Assembly (NCBI GenBank): GCA_035539175.1
Contig: DATLIY010000007.1
Span: 1,178,001 to 1,242,000 of the forward strand
DNA from: Acidisarcina sp.
GTDB lineage: Bacteria; Acidobacteriota; Terriglobia; Terriglobales; Acidobacteriaceae
Direction of reading: 5' to 3'
Length of the DNA stretch: 64,000 bases
The translations under genes were made by a program, and so were the position numbers. A model generated the notes under the pieces. That model made no database searches and was not told where the DNA came from. It saw nothing but the letters and a program-made list of their open reading frames with translations. This document shows positions 1 to 9,151 of the stretch, piece by piece (positions within the stretch are counted from its first letter, which is position 1; every line of letters starts with the position of its first letter).

Positions 1-1886
1 GCTTCAAAATGATCCAGCCGCAGTTTGAGATCCTGCCCACCGACCTGGACGACGACCTCAGCCGGCTGCTCGAAGTGGGCCGCATCACGCCGGTTTACGA
101 ATCGCTGAGCGGCACCAGCAAATTGAGCTCGCGCTGGATACGCCGCGTGATCCACGGAGTCCTTGAAGACCTCAAGGGCCAGGTGCCGGAATCGCTGCCC
201 AGGGCGCTGTGCGAACGTCTGCAGCTTCCCAGCCGCGAGCAGTCCTTTCGCGGAGTGCACTTTCCCGAAGCGGGTACCCCCTTCGTCCAGTTGCAGTCCT
301 CGGCGACCGCCGCCCACCGCCGCCTGATCTTTGAGGAGCTGTTCTATCTCGAATTGGGGCTTGAACTGAAGCGGCGCAAGTTCAAGGAGAAGACTGGCAT
401 CGCGTTCCAGACAGGCAGCACCGTGCGGGAGGCGCTGCGCGAGATTCTTCCCTTCCACCCCACCACGGCGCAGAAGCGGGCCCTGGGCGAGATTGTGACC
501 GACATGCGGCGGCCCGGCCCCATGCGCCGCCTTCTGCAGGGAGACGTCGGCTCCGGCAAAACCATCGTCGCCATGCAGGCCATGCTGGTAGCCATGGAAA
601 ATGGCTGCCAGGCGGCCCTGATGGCCCCGACGGAGATTCTGGCTACACAGCACTACCTGGCCGCCCGCAAGCTGCTGGAGCGCTCCTCACGCCGCTACAA
701 AACGGTTCTGCTGACTGGCTCGCTTGACGATGAGCGCAAACGCAATGCGCGGCGCGCAATTTACCAGGGAGAGGCCAACCTCGTCATCGGAACCCATGCG
801 CTGATTGAAGAAAAGGTCGACTTCGCCAATCTCGGGCTGATCGTGGTCGATGAGCAGCACCGCTTCGGAGTCCTGCAGCGCTTTCGCCTGATGCAGAAGC
901 CGAACGCGGCAGAACCGGATGTACTGGTGATGACCGCGACCCCCATCCCCCGCACCCTCGCCCTGTCGCTCTATGGCGATCTCGACTTGAGCGTTCTGGA
1001 CGAATTGCCGCCGGGAAGAACTCCCATCGTCACCCGGCAGGTCAGCGACGAGCGCGCCAGCGATGTCTGGCAGTTTGTCCGAAAACAGGTCGCCGCGGGG
1101 CATCAGGCATATGTCGTATATCCGGTCATCGAAGGGGCGAAGGACGATCAGCCGGAACTTGATTTCGCTCCCCCGGAGACGGAGGAAGCAACCGCGCCGG
1201 CAAAGCGCGGGACGTCCGCCTCGCGAAAAAAACCAACAAAGGCCGCCTCGCTCTTTACCGCCGACAAACCCTCGCTGAAGTCTGCCATCAGCATGTACGA
1301 CAACCTGCGCGCCAACGACCTCGCCGGCCTTCGTCTGGGGCTGCTGCACGGCCGCCTCGATTCTGACGAGAAAGAGGTCATCATGCGGCGCTTCCAGCGT
1401 GGCGAGATCGACGTCCTCATCGCCACGACGGTGATTGAAGTCGGCGTGGACGTGCCCAATGCGACGGTAATGGTGGTCGAGCACGCGGAGCGGTTCGGAT
1501 TGGCGCAACTGCACCAGTTGCGCGGCCGCGTCGGTCGCGGCGCAGCCCGGTCGTGGTGCATCCTGATGACCTCCGGCCGCATCTCCCCCAACGCCGAGCA
1601 GCGATTGGCTGCCATGGTGCGCACCCAGGATGGGTTTGAACTGGCGGAGCTGGATCTGCAGCTACGCGGCCCCGGAGAGTTCTTCGGAACCCGCCAGGCG
1701 GGTCTGCCGGACTTTCGCGTAGCCAGCCTGGTGCGCGACCGCGCTCTGCTGGAGCAGGCCAAGCAGGAGGCCGCCCGCTTCGTACAGCAGCCCCTGGCGG
1801 AGGCCACCGAAGAAGAAAAAGCCCGCGTCTGGAAGCAACTGAAAGATGCCTGGCAACGCCGCTACGGTCTGGTTGAAGCAGGGTAG
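1..1886 (+). CDS. recG: ATP-dependent DNA helicase RecG (5' end outside window)
   Basis: Branched-DNA helicase that remodels replication forks and Holliday junctions. The reading frame is open to the window edge, so the N-terminal part of the wedge domain is missing; 625 residues follow the first in-window ATG at base 9. Visible motifs are Walker A GDVGSGKT (about base 540), the RecG-type DEQHRFG box (about 850), MTATPIPRTLAL, then IATTVIEVGVDVPNAT and QLHQLRGRVGRG in the second RecA-like domain. Between the two helicase lobes (bases 1135-1270) is a Lys/Ala/Pro-rich stretch that looks like a lineage-specific insertion. The gene ends next to an imperfect inverted repeat that separates it from a convergent small gene. 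The family assignment is secure. Confidence 0.96.
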   Translation, partial: FKMIQPQFEILPTDLDDDLSRLLEVGRITPVYESLSGTSKLSSRWIRRVIHGVLEDLKGQVPESLPRALCERLQLPSREQSFRGVHFPEAGTPFVQLQSSATAAHRRLIFEELFYLELGLELKRRKFKEKTGIAFQTGSTVREALREILPFHPTTAQKRALGEIVTDMRRPGPMRRLLQGDVGSGKTIVAMQAMLVAMENGCQAALMAPTEILATQHYLAARKLLERSSRRYKTVLLTGSLDDERKRNARRAIYQGEANLVIGTHALIEEKVDFANLGLIVVDEQHRFGVLQRFRLMQKPNAAEPDVLVMTATPIPRTLALSLYGDLDLSVLDELPPGRTPIVTRQVSDERASDVWQFVRKQVAAGHQAYVVYPVIEGAKDDQPELDFAPPETEEATAPAKRGTSASRKKPTKAASLFTADKPSLKSAISMYDNLRANDLAGLRLGLLHGRLDSDEKEVIMRRFQRGEIDVLIATTVIEVGVDVPNATVMVVEHAERFGLAQLHQLRGRVGRGAARSWCILMTSGRISPNAEQRLAAMVRTQDGFELAELDLQLRGPGEFFGTRQAGLPDFRVASLVRDRALLEQAKQEAARFVQQPLAEATEEEKARVWKQLKDAWQRRYGLVEAG

Positions 1887-1890
1887 GAAC

Positions 1891-2016
1891 AGCGGGTCAG
1901 CAAGTCGGCGGAAAAGCGGTTAGCAAGTCAGCAAAAAAGCAGCCTCAGTCGCCTCTATTCCCCTTCGCTAACTCGCGTTTCGCCAACCGCCTTTTTAGCT
2001 GACCTGGTGACCCGCT
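1891..2016. repeat. Imperfect inverted repeat between convergent genes
   Basis: The outer ends AGCGGGTCA and TGACCCGCT are complementary. Inner segments repeat the words GCGGTTAGC, GTCAGC and their complements. Each arm is itself a degenerate tandem repeat of about 24 bases (AGC-GGT-AGC-AAGTC-GC-AAAA). The right arm runs up to the last codons of the minus-strand gene. It could act as a two-way transcription stop between recG and that gene; this role is inferred from position. Confidence 0.6.
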
Positions 2017-2023
2017 GCTCTTC

Positions 2024-2263
2024 TTAGCTAACCTGCTGTTTCGCCAGTTCCTCCACCGCGACCTCGGCTGGTTTTGGCTTGCCGCGCGTCAGCACCTCCA
2101 GCTCTACCCCGACAATTTCGCCGGGCAGCGGCCGCTTCAGGTTCCGCGTGCACTGGCAGAGCTCGGTCAGACGCTGGTGAGAGTCCTGGCTCAATTCGAG
2201 CCCGGCGGAGATCAGCGCAGTGTATACCTCGACACATTCGTAGCGCTCGAACTCGAAGCTCAT
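2024..2263 (-). CDS. Small conserved-looking hypothetical protein
   Basis: Encodes 79 residues beginning MSFEFERYECVEVY. The frame stays open further upstream, but the ATG at 2263 is preceded by GAGAGGTGCGG, a good ribosome binding site, and the upstream extension looks non-coding. The protein is acidic and soluble, with three cysteines, two of them in a C-x-C pair (LCQCTR); no signal peptide or membrane segment. It converges on recG. I do not recognise a family. The plausible composition and ribosome binding site are the main reasons to call it real. Confidence 0.6.
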   Translation of the reverse strand: MSFEFERYECVEVYTALISAGLELSQDSHQRLTELCQCTRNLKRPLPGEIVGVELEVLTRGKPKPAEVAVEELAKQQVS

Positions 2264-2691
2264 CCGCACCTCTCGTTCGGAGCAGCTCCGGCTTAGAATC
2301 CAGCCCCGGCACCCCAGAACAGAGCCAGAGAGCAACCGCGAAAGACGGGATGGGTCTTCGGCGCACAACGCAGACAATTTCAGATTCCAGGGCATCCTTT
2401 CGCCTCTTTTGGCCGCGGCTTCTCCCGCCGCCAGGCCGACATTCACCACAGACAATCACCACATCGGACGAGATTGACATTTTCATTACACGGTTTCAGG
2501 TACTTTGGTGACCATGGACCCTGGATATGGCTCGATTCCCCAAAAATGCTTTTCCTGCAACGAGCAACCGGGTAAGGTCATCCAAGCAAATGACCAGCAC
2601 GCCGTCCTCCGTCCGGGGGCATGTATCGGTTTTGGTATTCTGAAGCGGCACAGGAGTTTCCCTGCGCCATCCAGGTGTTCGAAGAGGGTCC
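2264..2691. other. Intergenic region between divergent genes
   Basis: The 428-base gap lies between the small minus-strand gene and the mlaD-like gene. It contains a perfect TTGACA at 2474-2479, but the nearest TACTTT lies 21 bases downstream, longer than a standard spacer, so a promoter is only possible. The frames open here have no convincing start or protein-like composition. Confidence 0.4.
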
Positions 2692-3768
2692 GTGCCAAGT
2701 CAGCAGGAAGTCCGGTGGTCTCAACTGAAAGTGGGCGTACTGGTGATTGCGGCGTTGTCTGCCCTCACCGCGCTGATCTTCCTGATGACAGGCAACACCG
2801 GTGGCTTTTTCACCGGCCGATTGATCGTGCGCTCCTATTTTGAGAACGCTGCGGGAGTCAAAGTTGGCGCTCCGGTCAATCTCGAAGGCGTCACCATCGG
2901 GAATGTGAAGGCCGTGCGCGTTGTGCCGGGCCACGGGCTCACCCCGGTGGAAGTCACCATGTCGGTGAACAGGAGGTTTCTGAATGGCCTCCGCATAGAC
3001 TCAAAATCGACACTGGAGACGGTAGGCGTTCTGGGCGACACGGTTGTCGACATCAACAGCAAGCATGCCACTGGCCCCGTGATCGAAAACAACGCGGAGC
3101 TGCAGACAACCGAGTCTCCGAACCTGAGCGACGTCATCAAGTCCAGCCAGGGAACCATCGAACAACTCAATACGATTCTCGCCAAGGTCAATAACCTGAT
3201 CGATGCCATGAGCAGCGGGAAGGGCTCGATCGGCCAGCTCATCAACAATCCGGATCTCTACAATAAGGCCGTCAAAACCCTGAACGACCTGCAGGCGACT
3301 TCGGACCGCATCAACAGCGGCAAGGGCACCATCGGGAAGCTGGTAGCCGATGACACGCTCTATAACCGCATCAATGATACGGCGGCCCGGCTGCAAGACA
3401 TCGCCGACGGACTCGACAGCGGCAAGGGCACCGCCGGCAAGCTGCTCAAGGATGAGCAGCTCTATCACAACCTCAATTCAAGCGTCAGCAGTGCAAACCA
3501 GCTTCTTGCCGACATCAATGCGGGCAAGGGGGGCCTGGGGCTGCTCGCCAAAGATCCCGCCTTCGCCAAGAAGCTGGATGACACCGTTACAAAACTGGAT
3601 TCCATCCTGAACCGTGCTGACAGCGGCGAAGGCACACTGGGCCAGCTCGTCCGCAATCCTGCGCTCTATAACAACACCAACCAGATGCTGACGGAGACTC
3701 GCGGCCTGATCGTAGGAATCCGGGAGAACCCCAAGAAGTACCTGACCTTCCACGTCAAAGTCTTTTAA
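2692..3768 (+). CDS. MCE/MlaD-family lipid-transport protein
   Basis: A 358-residue protein of the MlaD/MCE family, the substrate-binding part of ABC lipid transporters that move phospholipids between the two membranes. One N-terminal membrane anchor (residues about 10-33, VGVLVIAALSALTALIFLM) is followed by the MCE domain (about 38-115, FENAAGVKVGAPVNLEGVTIG). The C-terminal half carries five repeats of about 34 residues built on SGKGTIGKLL-DD-LYN, a pattern known from MCE proteins of this group. The start is GTG, chosen because AGAGGG lies just upstream. The permease (MlaE) and ATPase (MlaF) genes are not adjacent, so it is a lone component here. Confidence 0.88.
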   Translation: MPSQQEVRWSQLKVGVLVIAALSALTALIFLMTGNTGGFFTGRLIVRSYFENAAGVKVGAPVNLEGVTIGNVKAVRVVPGHGLTPVEVTMSVNRRFLNGLRIDSKSTLETVGVLGDTVVDINSKHATGPVIENNAELQTTESPNLSDVIKSSQGTIEQLNTILAKVNNLIDAMSSGKGSIGQLINNPDLYNKAVKTLNDLQATSDRINSGKGTIGKLVADDTLYNRINDTAARLQDIADGLDSGKGTAGKLLKDEQLYHNLNSSVSSANQLLADINAGKGGLGLLAKDPAFAKKLDDTVTKLDSILNRADSGEGTLGQLVRNPALYNNTNQMLTETRGLIVGIRENPKKYLTFHVKVF

Positions 3769-3946
3769 CGTCCTGCGACCCGGCAAACACCGCGGAAAGC
3801 GGCTACTCTACGTCTTCTCCCCTGCTCATGGTACTTTTCTAACCAAGACATACAGGCAGCCAGAAGTCCGCGGCCTGCGGTCTACAGGGGCCACCCGCTA
3901 CTCAACCTGACAATTCCGGGCTCGCTCCTGCATTTTGAGGAGCGAA

Positions 3947-6079
3947 ATGCAATCTACCCGTATCGTTCGCCTGCCCGCTGTCACTCTATCCCTGATTTGC
4001 TACATGATTTGCTCCCTGGTCCTCTCTCAGGCCAGCGTCACCTGCGCGCAATCCGCTTCTTCCCGGCCAAAGACTGCCGCCAATACCTCGGCGTCCGACG
4101 CGCCGGCCGAACCGAAAAAGCCGGTCCTGTTCGATACCACGGCCATCGACAAAACCGCCGATCCGTGTACGGATTTCTATCAATACGCCTGCGGCAACTG
4201 GGTCAAGGCAAACCCGGTGCCTCCGGACCAGATCCGCTGGGGCCGCTTCAACGAGCTTGCCGAGCGCAACAACTGGCTGCTCTACCAGCAGCTCCAGGCG
4301 GCCGCCAATCCCCGCGCAAAGCGCAGCCCGCTGGAGGCAAAATATGGCGATTTCTACGCTGCCTGCATGAACACGGCTGAGGCGAATGAGAAGGGGATGC
4401 AACCGGTCCAGCCGGCACTCGATCAAATCGCCGCACTCAAGGATAAGAGGAGCCTTGCCAGCCTGCTGGCATCCCTCAACACGCAGTACGGAACCAATGC
4501 GCTCTTCCGCTTCCGCGTTGAACAGGACGACAAGGATTCGTCGCGGCAGATTGCCGCGGCAATGCAGGACGGCCTGGGTCTTCCCGACCGCGATTATTAC
4601 CTGGAGACGAGCGAACGGCAGCAGAAAATACGCCAGCAATACACCCAGCATGTGACAAATATCTTCAAGCTGGCCGGAGACACGCCAGAGCAGGCCGCAG
4701 ACGAGGCCGCAAGTGTGCTGGCCATCGAAACTGCGCTGGCTAAGGCTTCGTTGAGCCACACCGAACTGCGCGAACCCGAGAAGAACTACCATCTCATCAC
4801 CGTGGCGGAACTGGACAAGCTCGCGCCGGACTTCGACTGGAGCGAGTATTTCGACAACATTGGCGTGGGCAAGTTCGGCACGCTCAACGTCGCTCAACCC
4901 GAGTTCGTGAAGGGCATGAATGCGTTGATCGATACGCAGAGCCTCAATGCCTGGAAGAGCTATCTGCGCTGGCATACGCTGCACACCGCGGCACCGTGGT
5001 TGTCCACGGCCTTCGACGAGGAGAACTACAGCTTCTATCAAGCCACCCTCTCCGGCCAGCGGGCGCCGACTCCCCGCTGGAAGCGTTGCACCCGGCTGAC
5101 GGATGGATTGCTCGGTGAAGCCGTCGGACAGGATTGGGTCCGGAGGAACTTTCCTCCCGACGCCAAGGCCAACATGAGCAAGCTGGTGGCAGCGCTCGAC
5201 ACCGCGCTCGCCCAGGACATTCAGCAGCTCCCGTGGATGTCGGAGGCAACCAAAAGGCAGGCGGAGGAGAAGCTCGCGGCAATCCGCAACAAGATCGGCT
5301 ACCCGGAGGCCTGGCGTGACTACTCCAGCGTGCCCGTCCAGCGCGATGACCTGCTCGGCAACATCCACCGCGCCTCGCATTTCGAGCGCCAGCGCAACCT
5401 CAACAAGCTGGGCAAACCGGTAGACGAGAGCGAGTGGGGCATGACTCCTCCCACAGTCAACGCCTACTACAGCGCAAGCCTTAACGACATCAATTTCCCC
5501 GCCGGGATACTGCAGCCGCCGTTTTTTGACAACTCCATGGGACCGGCGGTTAACTTCGGCGGAATCGGCGTCGTGATCGGCCACGAGATGACGCACGGCT
5601 TCGACGACGCAGGCAGCAAATACGACGGGAAGGGCAACCTCCGGGAGTGGCAGACACCGGAAGACCGCAAGGCCTTTACCGAGCGAACCGACTGCGAGGT
5701 GGCGGAATATAACAACTTTGAGGCCGTCCCGGGGCAAAAGCTCAACGGCAAGCTCACCCTTGGCGAAAACACCGCCGACAACGGCGGGATTCGCATTGCC
5801 TACATGGCCCTGATGAACACTCTGGCCGCCGAAGGCTCCAAGGCGAACGAGCAGTTGGAGGGATACACGCCGCAGCAGCAGTTCTTTATCGCCTTCGGTC
5901 AGGTGTGGTGCTCCAATTCCACGGATCAGGCCGCCCGCCTGCTGGCGCGCACCGATCCCCACGCCCCCGGCAAGTGGCGCGTCAACGGCTCTGTGCAGAA
6001 TTTTGAGGGCTTCGCCAAGGCTTTTGGCTGCAAAAAAGGCCAGCCCATGTACCCGGAAAAGAGCTGCCGCGTCTGGTGA
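3947..6079 (+). CDS. M13-family zinc metallopeptidase (neprilysin/PepO-like), secreted
   Basis: A 710-residue secreted peptidase expected to cut peptides in the periplasm or outside. An N-terminal hydrophobic signal (about residues 8-34) is followed by the M13 N-terminal domain (DPCTDFYQYACGNW near residue 68) and the catalytic domain with zinc motif HEMTH at residues 546-550 and the third ligand in GENTADNGG (Glu607). The C-terminus ends CRVW, the usual M13 ending. The ATG at 3947 is preferred over an upstream TTG at 3935 because GAGGAG sits directly before it. A strong terminator follows. Confidence 0.94.
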   Translation: MQSTRIVRLPAVTLSLICYMICSLVLSQASVTCAQSASSRPKTAANTSASDAPAEPKKPVLFDTTAIDKTADPCTDFYQYACGNWVKANPVPPDQIRWGRFNELAERNNWLLYQQLQAAANPRAKRSPLEAKYGDFYAACMNTAEANEKGMQPVQPALDQIAALKDKRSLASLLASLNTQYGTNALFRFRVEQDDKDSSRQIAAAMQDGLGLPDRDYYLETSERQQKIRQQYTQHVTNIFKLAGDTPEQAADEAASVLAIETALAKASLSHTELREPEKNYHLITVAELDKLAPDFDWSEYFDNIGVGKFGTLNVAQPEFVKGMNALIDTQSLNAWKSYLRWHTLHTAAPWLSTAFDEENYSFYQATLSGQRAPTPRWKRCTRLTDGLLGEAVGQDWVRRNFPPDAKANMSKLVAALDTALAQDIQQLPWMSEATKRQAEEKLAAIRNKIGYPEAWRDYSSVPVQRDDLLGNIHRASHFERQRNLNKLGKPVDESEWGMTPPTVNAYYSASLNDINFPAGILQPPFFDNSMGPAVNFGGIGVVIGHEMTHGFDDAGSKYDGKGNLREWQTPEDRKAFTERTDCEVAEYNNFEAVPGQKLNGKLTLGENTADNGGIRIAYMALMNTLAAEGSKANEQLEGYTPQQQFFIAFGQVWCSNSTDQAARLLARTDPHAPGKWRVNGSVQNFEGFAKAFGCKKGQPMYPEKSCRVW

Positions 6080-6103
6080 TCCCGGGAAGATGCGTTCGAT
6101 TTT

Positions 6104-6140
6104 GCCCGGCTGCCATGGGTGGACAGCCGGGCTTTCTTTT
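6104..6140 (+). terminator. Rho-independent terminator after the M13 peptidase
   Basis: A perfect 9-base stem GCCCGGCTG / CAGCCGGGC with an 11-base loop, followed by TTTCTTTT. Confidence 0.88.
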
Positions 6141-6160
6141 CTGCTTCCCGCTCGGCAAGC

Positions 6161-6189
6161 TAGCCGAAAGCGGCCTAAGCTTTTACAAT
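6161..6189 (+). promoter_or_regulatory. Conserved promoter block of propeller lipoprotein 1
   Basis: TAGCCG (6161-6166), a 17-base gap, then TACAAT (6184-6189), a good -10 box. The same block with identical spacing recurs before the second lipoprotein gene (7838-7866), while the sequence around it has diverged. Conservation is what supports the call; the -35 matches the standard consensus poorly. Confidence 0.6.
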
Positions 6190-6218
6190 TCAGTTGGGAA
6201 TAATCCCGATCCAGCTCT

Positions 6219-6232
6219 GCTGCAAGTGCAGC
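6219..6232 (+). promoter_or_regulatory. Leader hairpin, copy 1
   Basis: GCTGC-AAGT-GCAGC, a 5-base stem in the 5' leader. The second copy (7897-7910) keeps the stem but has loop TATT, which suggests the structure matters. Confidence 0.4.
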
Positions 6233-6270
6233 CCTCCACCAGCTTCAGCTGGCGAGGATGAAGGAAGCTC

Positions 6271-7533
6271 ATGAAGTTCAGGAATATCGGCCAGGTACTC
6301 TTGGCCTCTGTCGTCTCCGTTGGGCTTTGCCTGGGAGTGACCTCGTGCAGCACCAGCTTTACCGTCGGCTTTCTTTATGTGGTCGGCGCGTCCACTTCCA
6401 ATGGAGCCTCCGGCCAGATCTCCGGCTTCAAAATCGATAATGATAATGGCCGGTTGACGCCCATCACGAAGTCGCCCTTCAGCACCGCGGGCGCGAATCC
6501 TATCCGCGCCGTCATGTTCCCCGGCGGCCGTTTTCTCTATGTGCTGAACTCGAAGCCCACGGGAACCGCTGGTGGCAACATCGCGCTGTTCACGGTCGGC
6601 GGCAATGGGCTTCTCACCTTCCAGGAGAGCTACAGTAGCCAGGGCGCCAATCCGGTTTCTATCGCTGCGGGTAGTAATGGCGCTGATTTCATCTACGTTC
6701 TGGATCAGGAAGTACACGACGCCAACGGGAACGTGATTAACTCCGGGAATGGAGCCATCACGGTATTCTCCGTCGACCCCAACACCGGTCGCCTGTCGCT
6801 GGTAACCAACCAGCAGGTCCTGACCTCCGGCGGCAGCCAGTTGACGTATTTCCCGGTGGGCAACAAGCCAACGGCCTTCGGCCCCATCGCGAACAGCACG
6901 ATCGTCGGCTCCTACATTTACACCGTCGATGCTGACCAGTCTGTCTTCCCCTATGCGATCAATGCTTCGAACGGCCAGTTGACGGTGACGCCCAACGGAC
7001 CTCAGCCGACAGGCGCAACCCACATCAGTGCGATTGGCGGCAACTCCTCAAACGTCTTCCTGCTGGATGCGGGCAACGGCGGCCACAGCACGATCCTGCC
7101 CTATACGCGCGGACCCAACGGATCCCTGCAGACCGTCGTCGGCGGCGCGATTCCGAATGACCCGACCGTGACCAACCCCAGCGATCTGGTCGTCGATTCC
7201 AAGGGCAAGTTCCTCTATATCGCCAACGCCGGCCCCAACAACAATCCGGCCAACCCGGCTAGCGCGATCAGTGCCTATTCCATTCTTCCTAATGCGACCA
7301 GCGGTCTCCTGACCGCCGTCGGTGGCGAGCCGTTCCCCTCTGGCTCTCAGCCCGTCTGCATTCTGGAAGATCCCTCGAACCAGTACATCTATACCGCGAA
7401 CCACAGCGACAGCACGGTGACTGGTCGAAAGATCGACACCAACACCGGCGTGCTGAATGATCTGGTGAAAGGATCGAGCATCGCAACCACGGGAAGCCCG
7501 ACCTGGTGCGTGGTCACCGGCAGAACGCAATAA
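6271..7533 (+). CDS. Seven-bladed beta-propeller lipoprotein (lactonase-like), copy 1
   Basis: A 420-residue exported protein with repeated YVxN/YxxN-type propeller blades (FLYVLNSKP, FIYVLDQE, FLYIANAG, YIYTANHSDSTVT), as in the 6-phosphogluconolactonase/YncE-like fold. The N-terminus is a lipoprotein signal ending VTSC, so it is probably lipid-anchored. The ATG follows GAAGGAAGCTC. It is paralogous to the next gene: the signal sequences begin MKFRNIGQVLLA and MKLRKLGQVLLA. Enzymatic activity is not shown by the sequence; many such proteins in this group are of unknown function and may bind partners at the cell surface. Confidence 0.85.
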   Translation: MKFRNIGQVLLASVVSVGLCLGVTSCSTSFTVGFLYVVGASTSNGASGQISGFKIDNDNGRLTPITKSPFSTAGANPIRAVMFPGGRFLYVLNSKPTGTAGGNIALFTVGGNGLLTFQESYSSQGANPVSIAAGSNGADFIYVLDQEVHDANGNVINSGNGAITVFSVDPNTGRLSLVTNQQVLTSGGSQLTYFPVGNKPTAFGPIANSTIVGSYIYTVDADQSVFPYAINASNGQLTVTPNGPQPTGATHISAIGGNSSNVFLLDAGNGGHSTILPYTRGPNGSLQTVVGGAIPNDPTVTNPSDLVVDSKGKFLYIANAGPNNNPANPASAISAYSILPNATSGLLTAVGGEPFPSGSQPVCILEDPSNQYIYTANHSDSTVTGRKIDTNTGVLNDLVKGSSIATTGSPTWCVVTGRTQ

Positions 7534-7560
7534 GCAGGCGGAAGAAGATCCCCTGCAATG

Positions 7561-7593
7561 GAAGGCCCGCGGCAAGCGGGCCTTCTGCTTTTT
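7561..7593 (+). terminator. Rho-independent terminator after lipoprotein 1
   Basis: A 10-base stem GAAGGCCCGC / GCGGGCCTTC with loop GGCAA, followed shortly by TTTTT. Confidence 0.85.
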
Positions 7594-7837
7594 ATCTGGC
7601 TTTCGTCAGGCTGGCGACGCTCTGCCGCCGCCCCCGGCCACCCCGCGATTCGGTAAGCCTTTGCGAACTGGCACGCAAGATAGCAAAAGAATTCCGGCTT
7701 TTGCAGCAAGCGATTCCCCTCACCCTTCACAATTCCCCTTACAATCAAAGAGAAGCTCGGCAAGAGTGTCAGGCGCAGTTGGCCCCTGCCGGTACAGGAA
7801 TCGCAGCTGCGTTACGTAGAAATGGAAGCGTCTGAGC

Positions 7838-7866
7838 TAGCCGAAAGCTGCTCAAGCTTTTACAAT
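7838..7866 (+). promoter_or_regulatory. Conserved promoter block of propeller lipoprotein 2
   Basis: TAGCCG (7838-7843), a 17-base spacer, then TACAAT (7861-7866). The block GCTAGCCGAAAGC through AAGCTTTTACAATTCA matches the one before copy 1. The remainder of the 416-base gap between the two genes holds the terminator of copy 1 and nothing else I can identify. Confidence 0.6.
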
Positions 7867-7896
7867 TCAAGCGGGAGTCAATCCCCATCCAGTTTT

Positions 7897-7910
7897 GCTG
7901 CTATTGCAGC
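7897..7910 (+). promoter_or_regulatory. Leader hairpin, copy 2
   Basis: GCTGC-TATT-GCAGC: same stem and place as the hairpin before copy 1, different loop. Confidence 0.4.
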
Positions 7911-7949
7911 CCCAGGTCGCTGTTTGTGCGTCCAGGACGAAGGAAGCGC

Positions 7950-9140
7950 ATGAAGTTGAGGAAATTAGGTCAGGTTCTGCTGGCCACTGCAGTATCCCTA
8001 GGTTCGAGTCTGGCAATCACGTCGTGTGGCAACGTATATACCATTGACTTCCTTTACGTGACCTCCTCGAAGAACAATCCCGGACAGGTCGCGGTCTATA
8101 AAGTCGATAACCAGTCAGGCGCGCTCACACCGCTTCCCCAGTCACCCTACCCGTCGGGCGGACGTAATCCCGTCGCGGAAGTGACCTCTCCGGACTCCAA
8201 GAATCTCTACGTCGTCAACCGCGACGACAACACCGTGGTACAGTTCGCAATCGGCAGCGATGGCAAGCTCTACCCCCTGCACACGGTAAATACACCGGGT
8301 GGCTTCCCCGTTGCGGTAGCTGTGAATCCAGCGGGTACCTTCCTCTATGTTGTGGATACCTACCAGCCCGGCTTTACCGATGCCACTCCGGGACCCGGCG
8401 CTCTCGTCGTCTTCCCGCTTGCCAAGGATGGATCGCTTGGCGCACCCGTGAATAACGGAAACCTCACCTACTTCCCGGTTGGCTTTTCGCCCATGGGCGT
8501 GACGGCTCTTGCTAACGGAAATTCGGTATATGTGGCTACCAAGCACGGCACTGTAGCCACCGACACAGGCCGCATCTACATGTTCAGCACGGGTAGCGGC
8601 GGTTCGGTCGCCCCCCTGGGAAGCGGCTTTGTTCCGGCAGGCGTAGCGCCGAATGCAATTGCCAGCGATCCCACGGGCCGCTTCGTATACGCGACCGACG
8701 GCGTCTCCAATCAGTTGATCGGATATACGGTGACCTCCGGCGGAATTCTCAACCCGATGATCAACGGCCCCTTCAAGACCGATCAGTTCCCGAACAGCAT
8801 AACGATCGATCCTCGCGGCTATTACATCTACGTGACGAATTTCAATTCCAACACGCTGAGCGCCTATGCCCTGGATCAGTCCAACGGCACGCCCGCCCAG
8901 GTTGCCGGCTCGGGCACCTTCGGAACCCGCACGGGACCGACCTGCGTTGTCGTCGAACCCGGTCTTGGACGCTATGTCTACACCTCCAACTTCCTCGACA
9001 ATACGGTCACTGCCTTCCAACTCAATCCGCACACCGGATCCCTGGTTGGCGTGCAGAATTCGCCCTTTGCCGCTCCCGGACAACCTACCTGCGTAGCCGC
9101 GATCGCACATGGCAATCACGCAGTTCAGGCCATCCCCTAA
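7950..9140 (+). CDS. Seven-bladed beta-propeller lipoprotein (lactonase-like), copy 2
   Basis: A 396-residue paralogue of the preceding gene with the same architecture: lipoprotein signal ending ITSC, then propeller blades (NLYVVNRDDNTVVQF, FLYVVDTY, FVYATDGVSNQLIGY, YIYVTNFNSNTLSAY, YVYTSNFLDNTVTAF). The frame opens at a GTG at 7926, but the ATG at 7950 follows GAAGGAAGCGC and matches the start of copy 1. Copies 1 and 2 have diverged strongly in the mature part, so this is an old tandem duplication. Function unknown beyond the fold. Confidence 0.85.
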   Translation: MKLRKLGQVLLATAVSLGSSLAITSCGNVYTIDFLYVTSSKNNPGQVAVYKVDNQSGALTPLPQSPYPSGGRNPVAEVTSPDSKNLYVVNRDDNTVVQFAIGSDGKLYPLHTVNTPGGFPVAVAVNPAGTFLYVVDTYQPGFTDATPGPGALVVFPLAKDGSLGAPVNNGNLTYFPVGFSPMGVTALANGNSVYVATKHGTVATDTGRIYMFSTGSGGSVAPLGSGFVPAGVAPNAIASDPTGRFVYATDGVSNQLIGYTVTSGGILNPMINGPFKTDQFPNSITIDPRGYYIYVTNFNSNTLSAYALDQSNGTPAQVAGSGTFGTRTGPTCVVVEPGLGRYVYTSNFLDNTVTAFQLNPHTGSLVGVQNSPFAAPGQPTCVAAIAHGNHAVQAIP

Positions 9141-9151
9141 CTGCTGCAAGA

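Noticed and set aside
3986-5962. A 658-codon open frame on the minus strand
   Set aside because: Antisense shadow of the M13 peptidase; no protein-like features.
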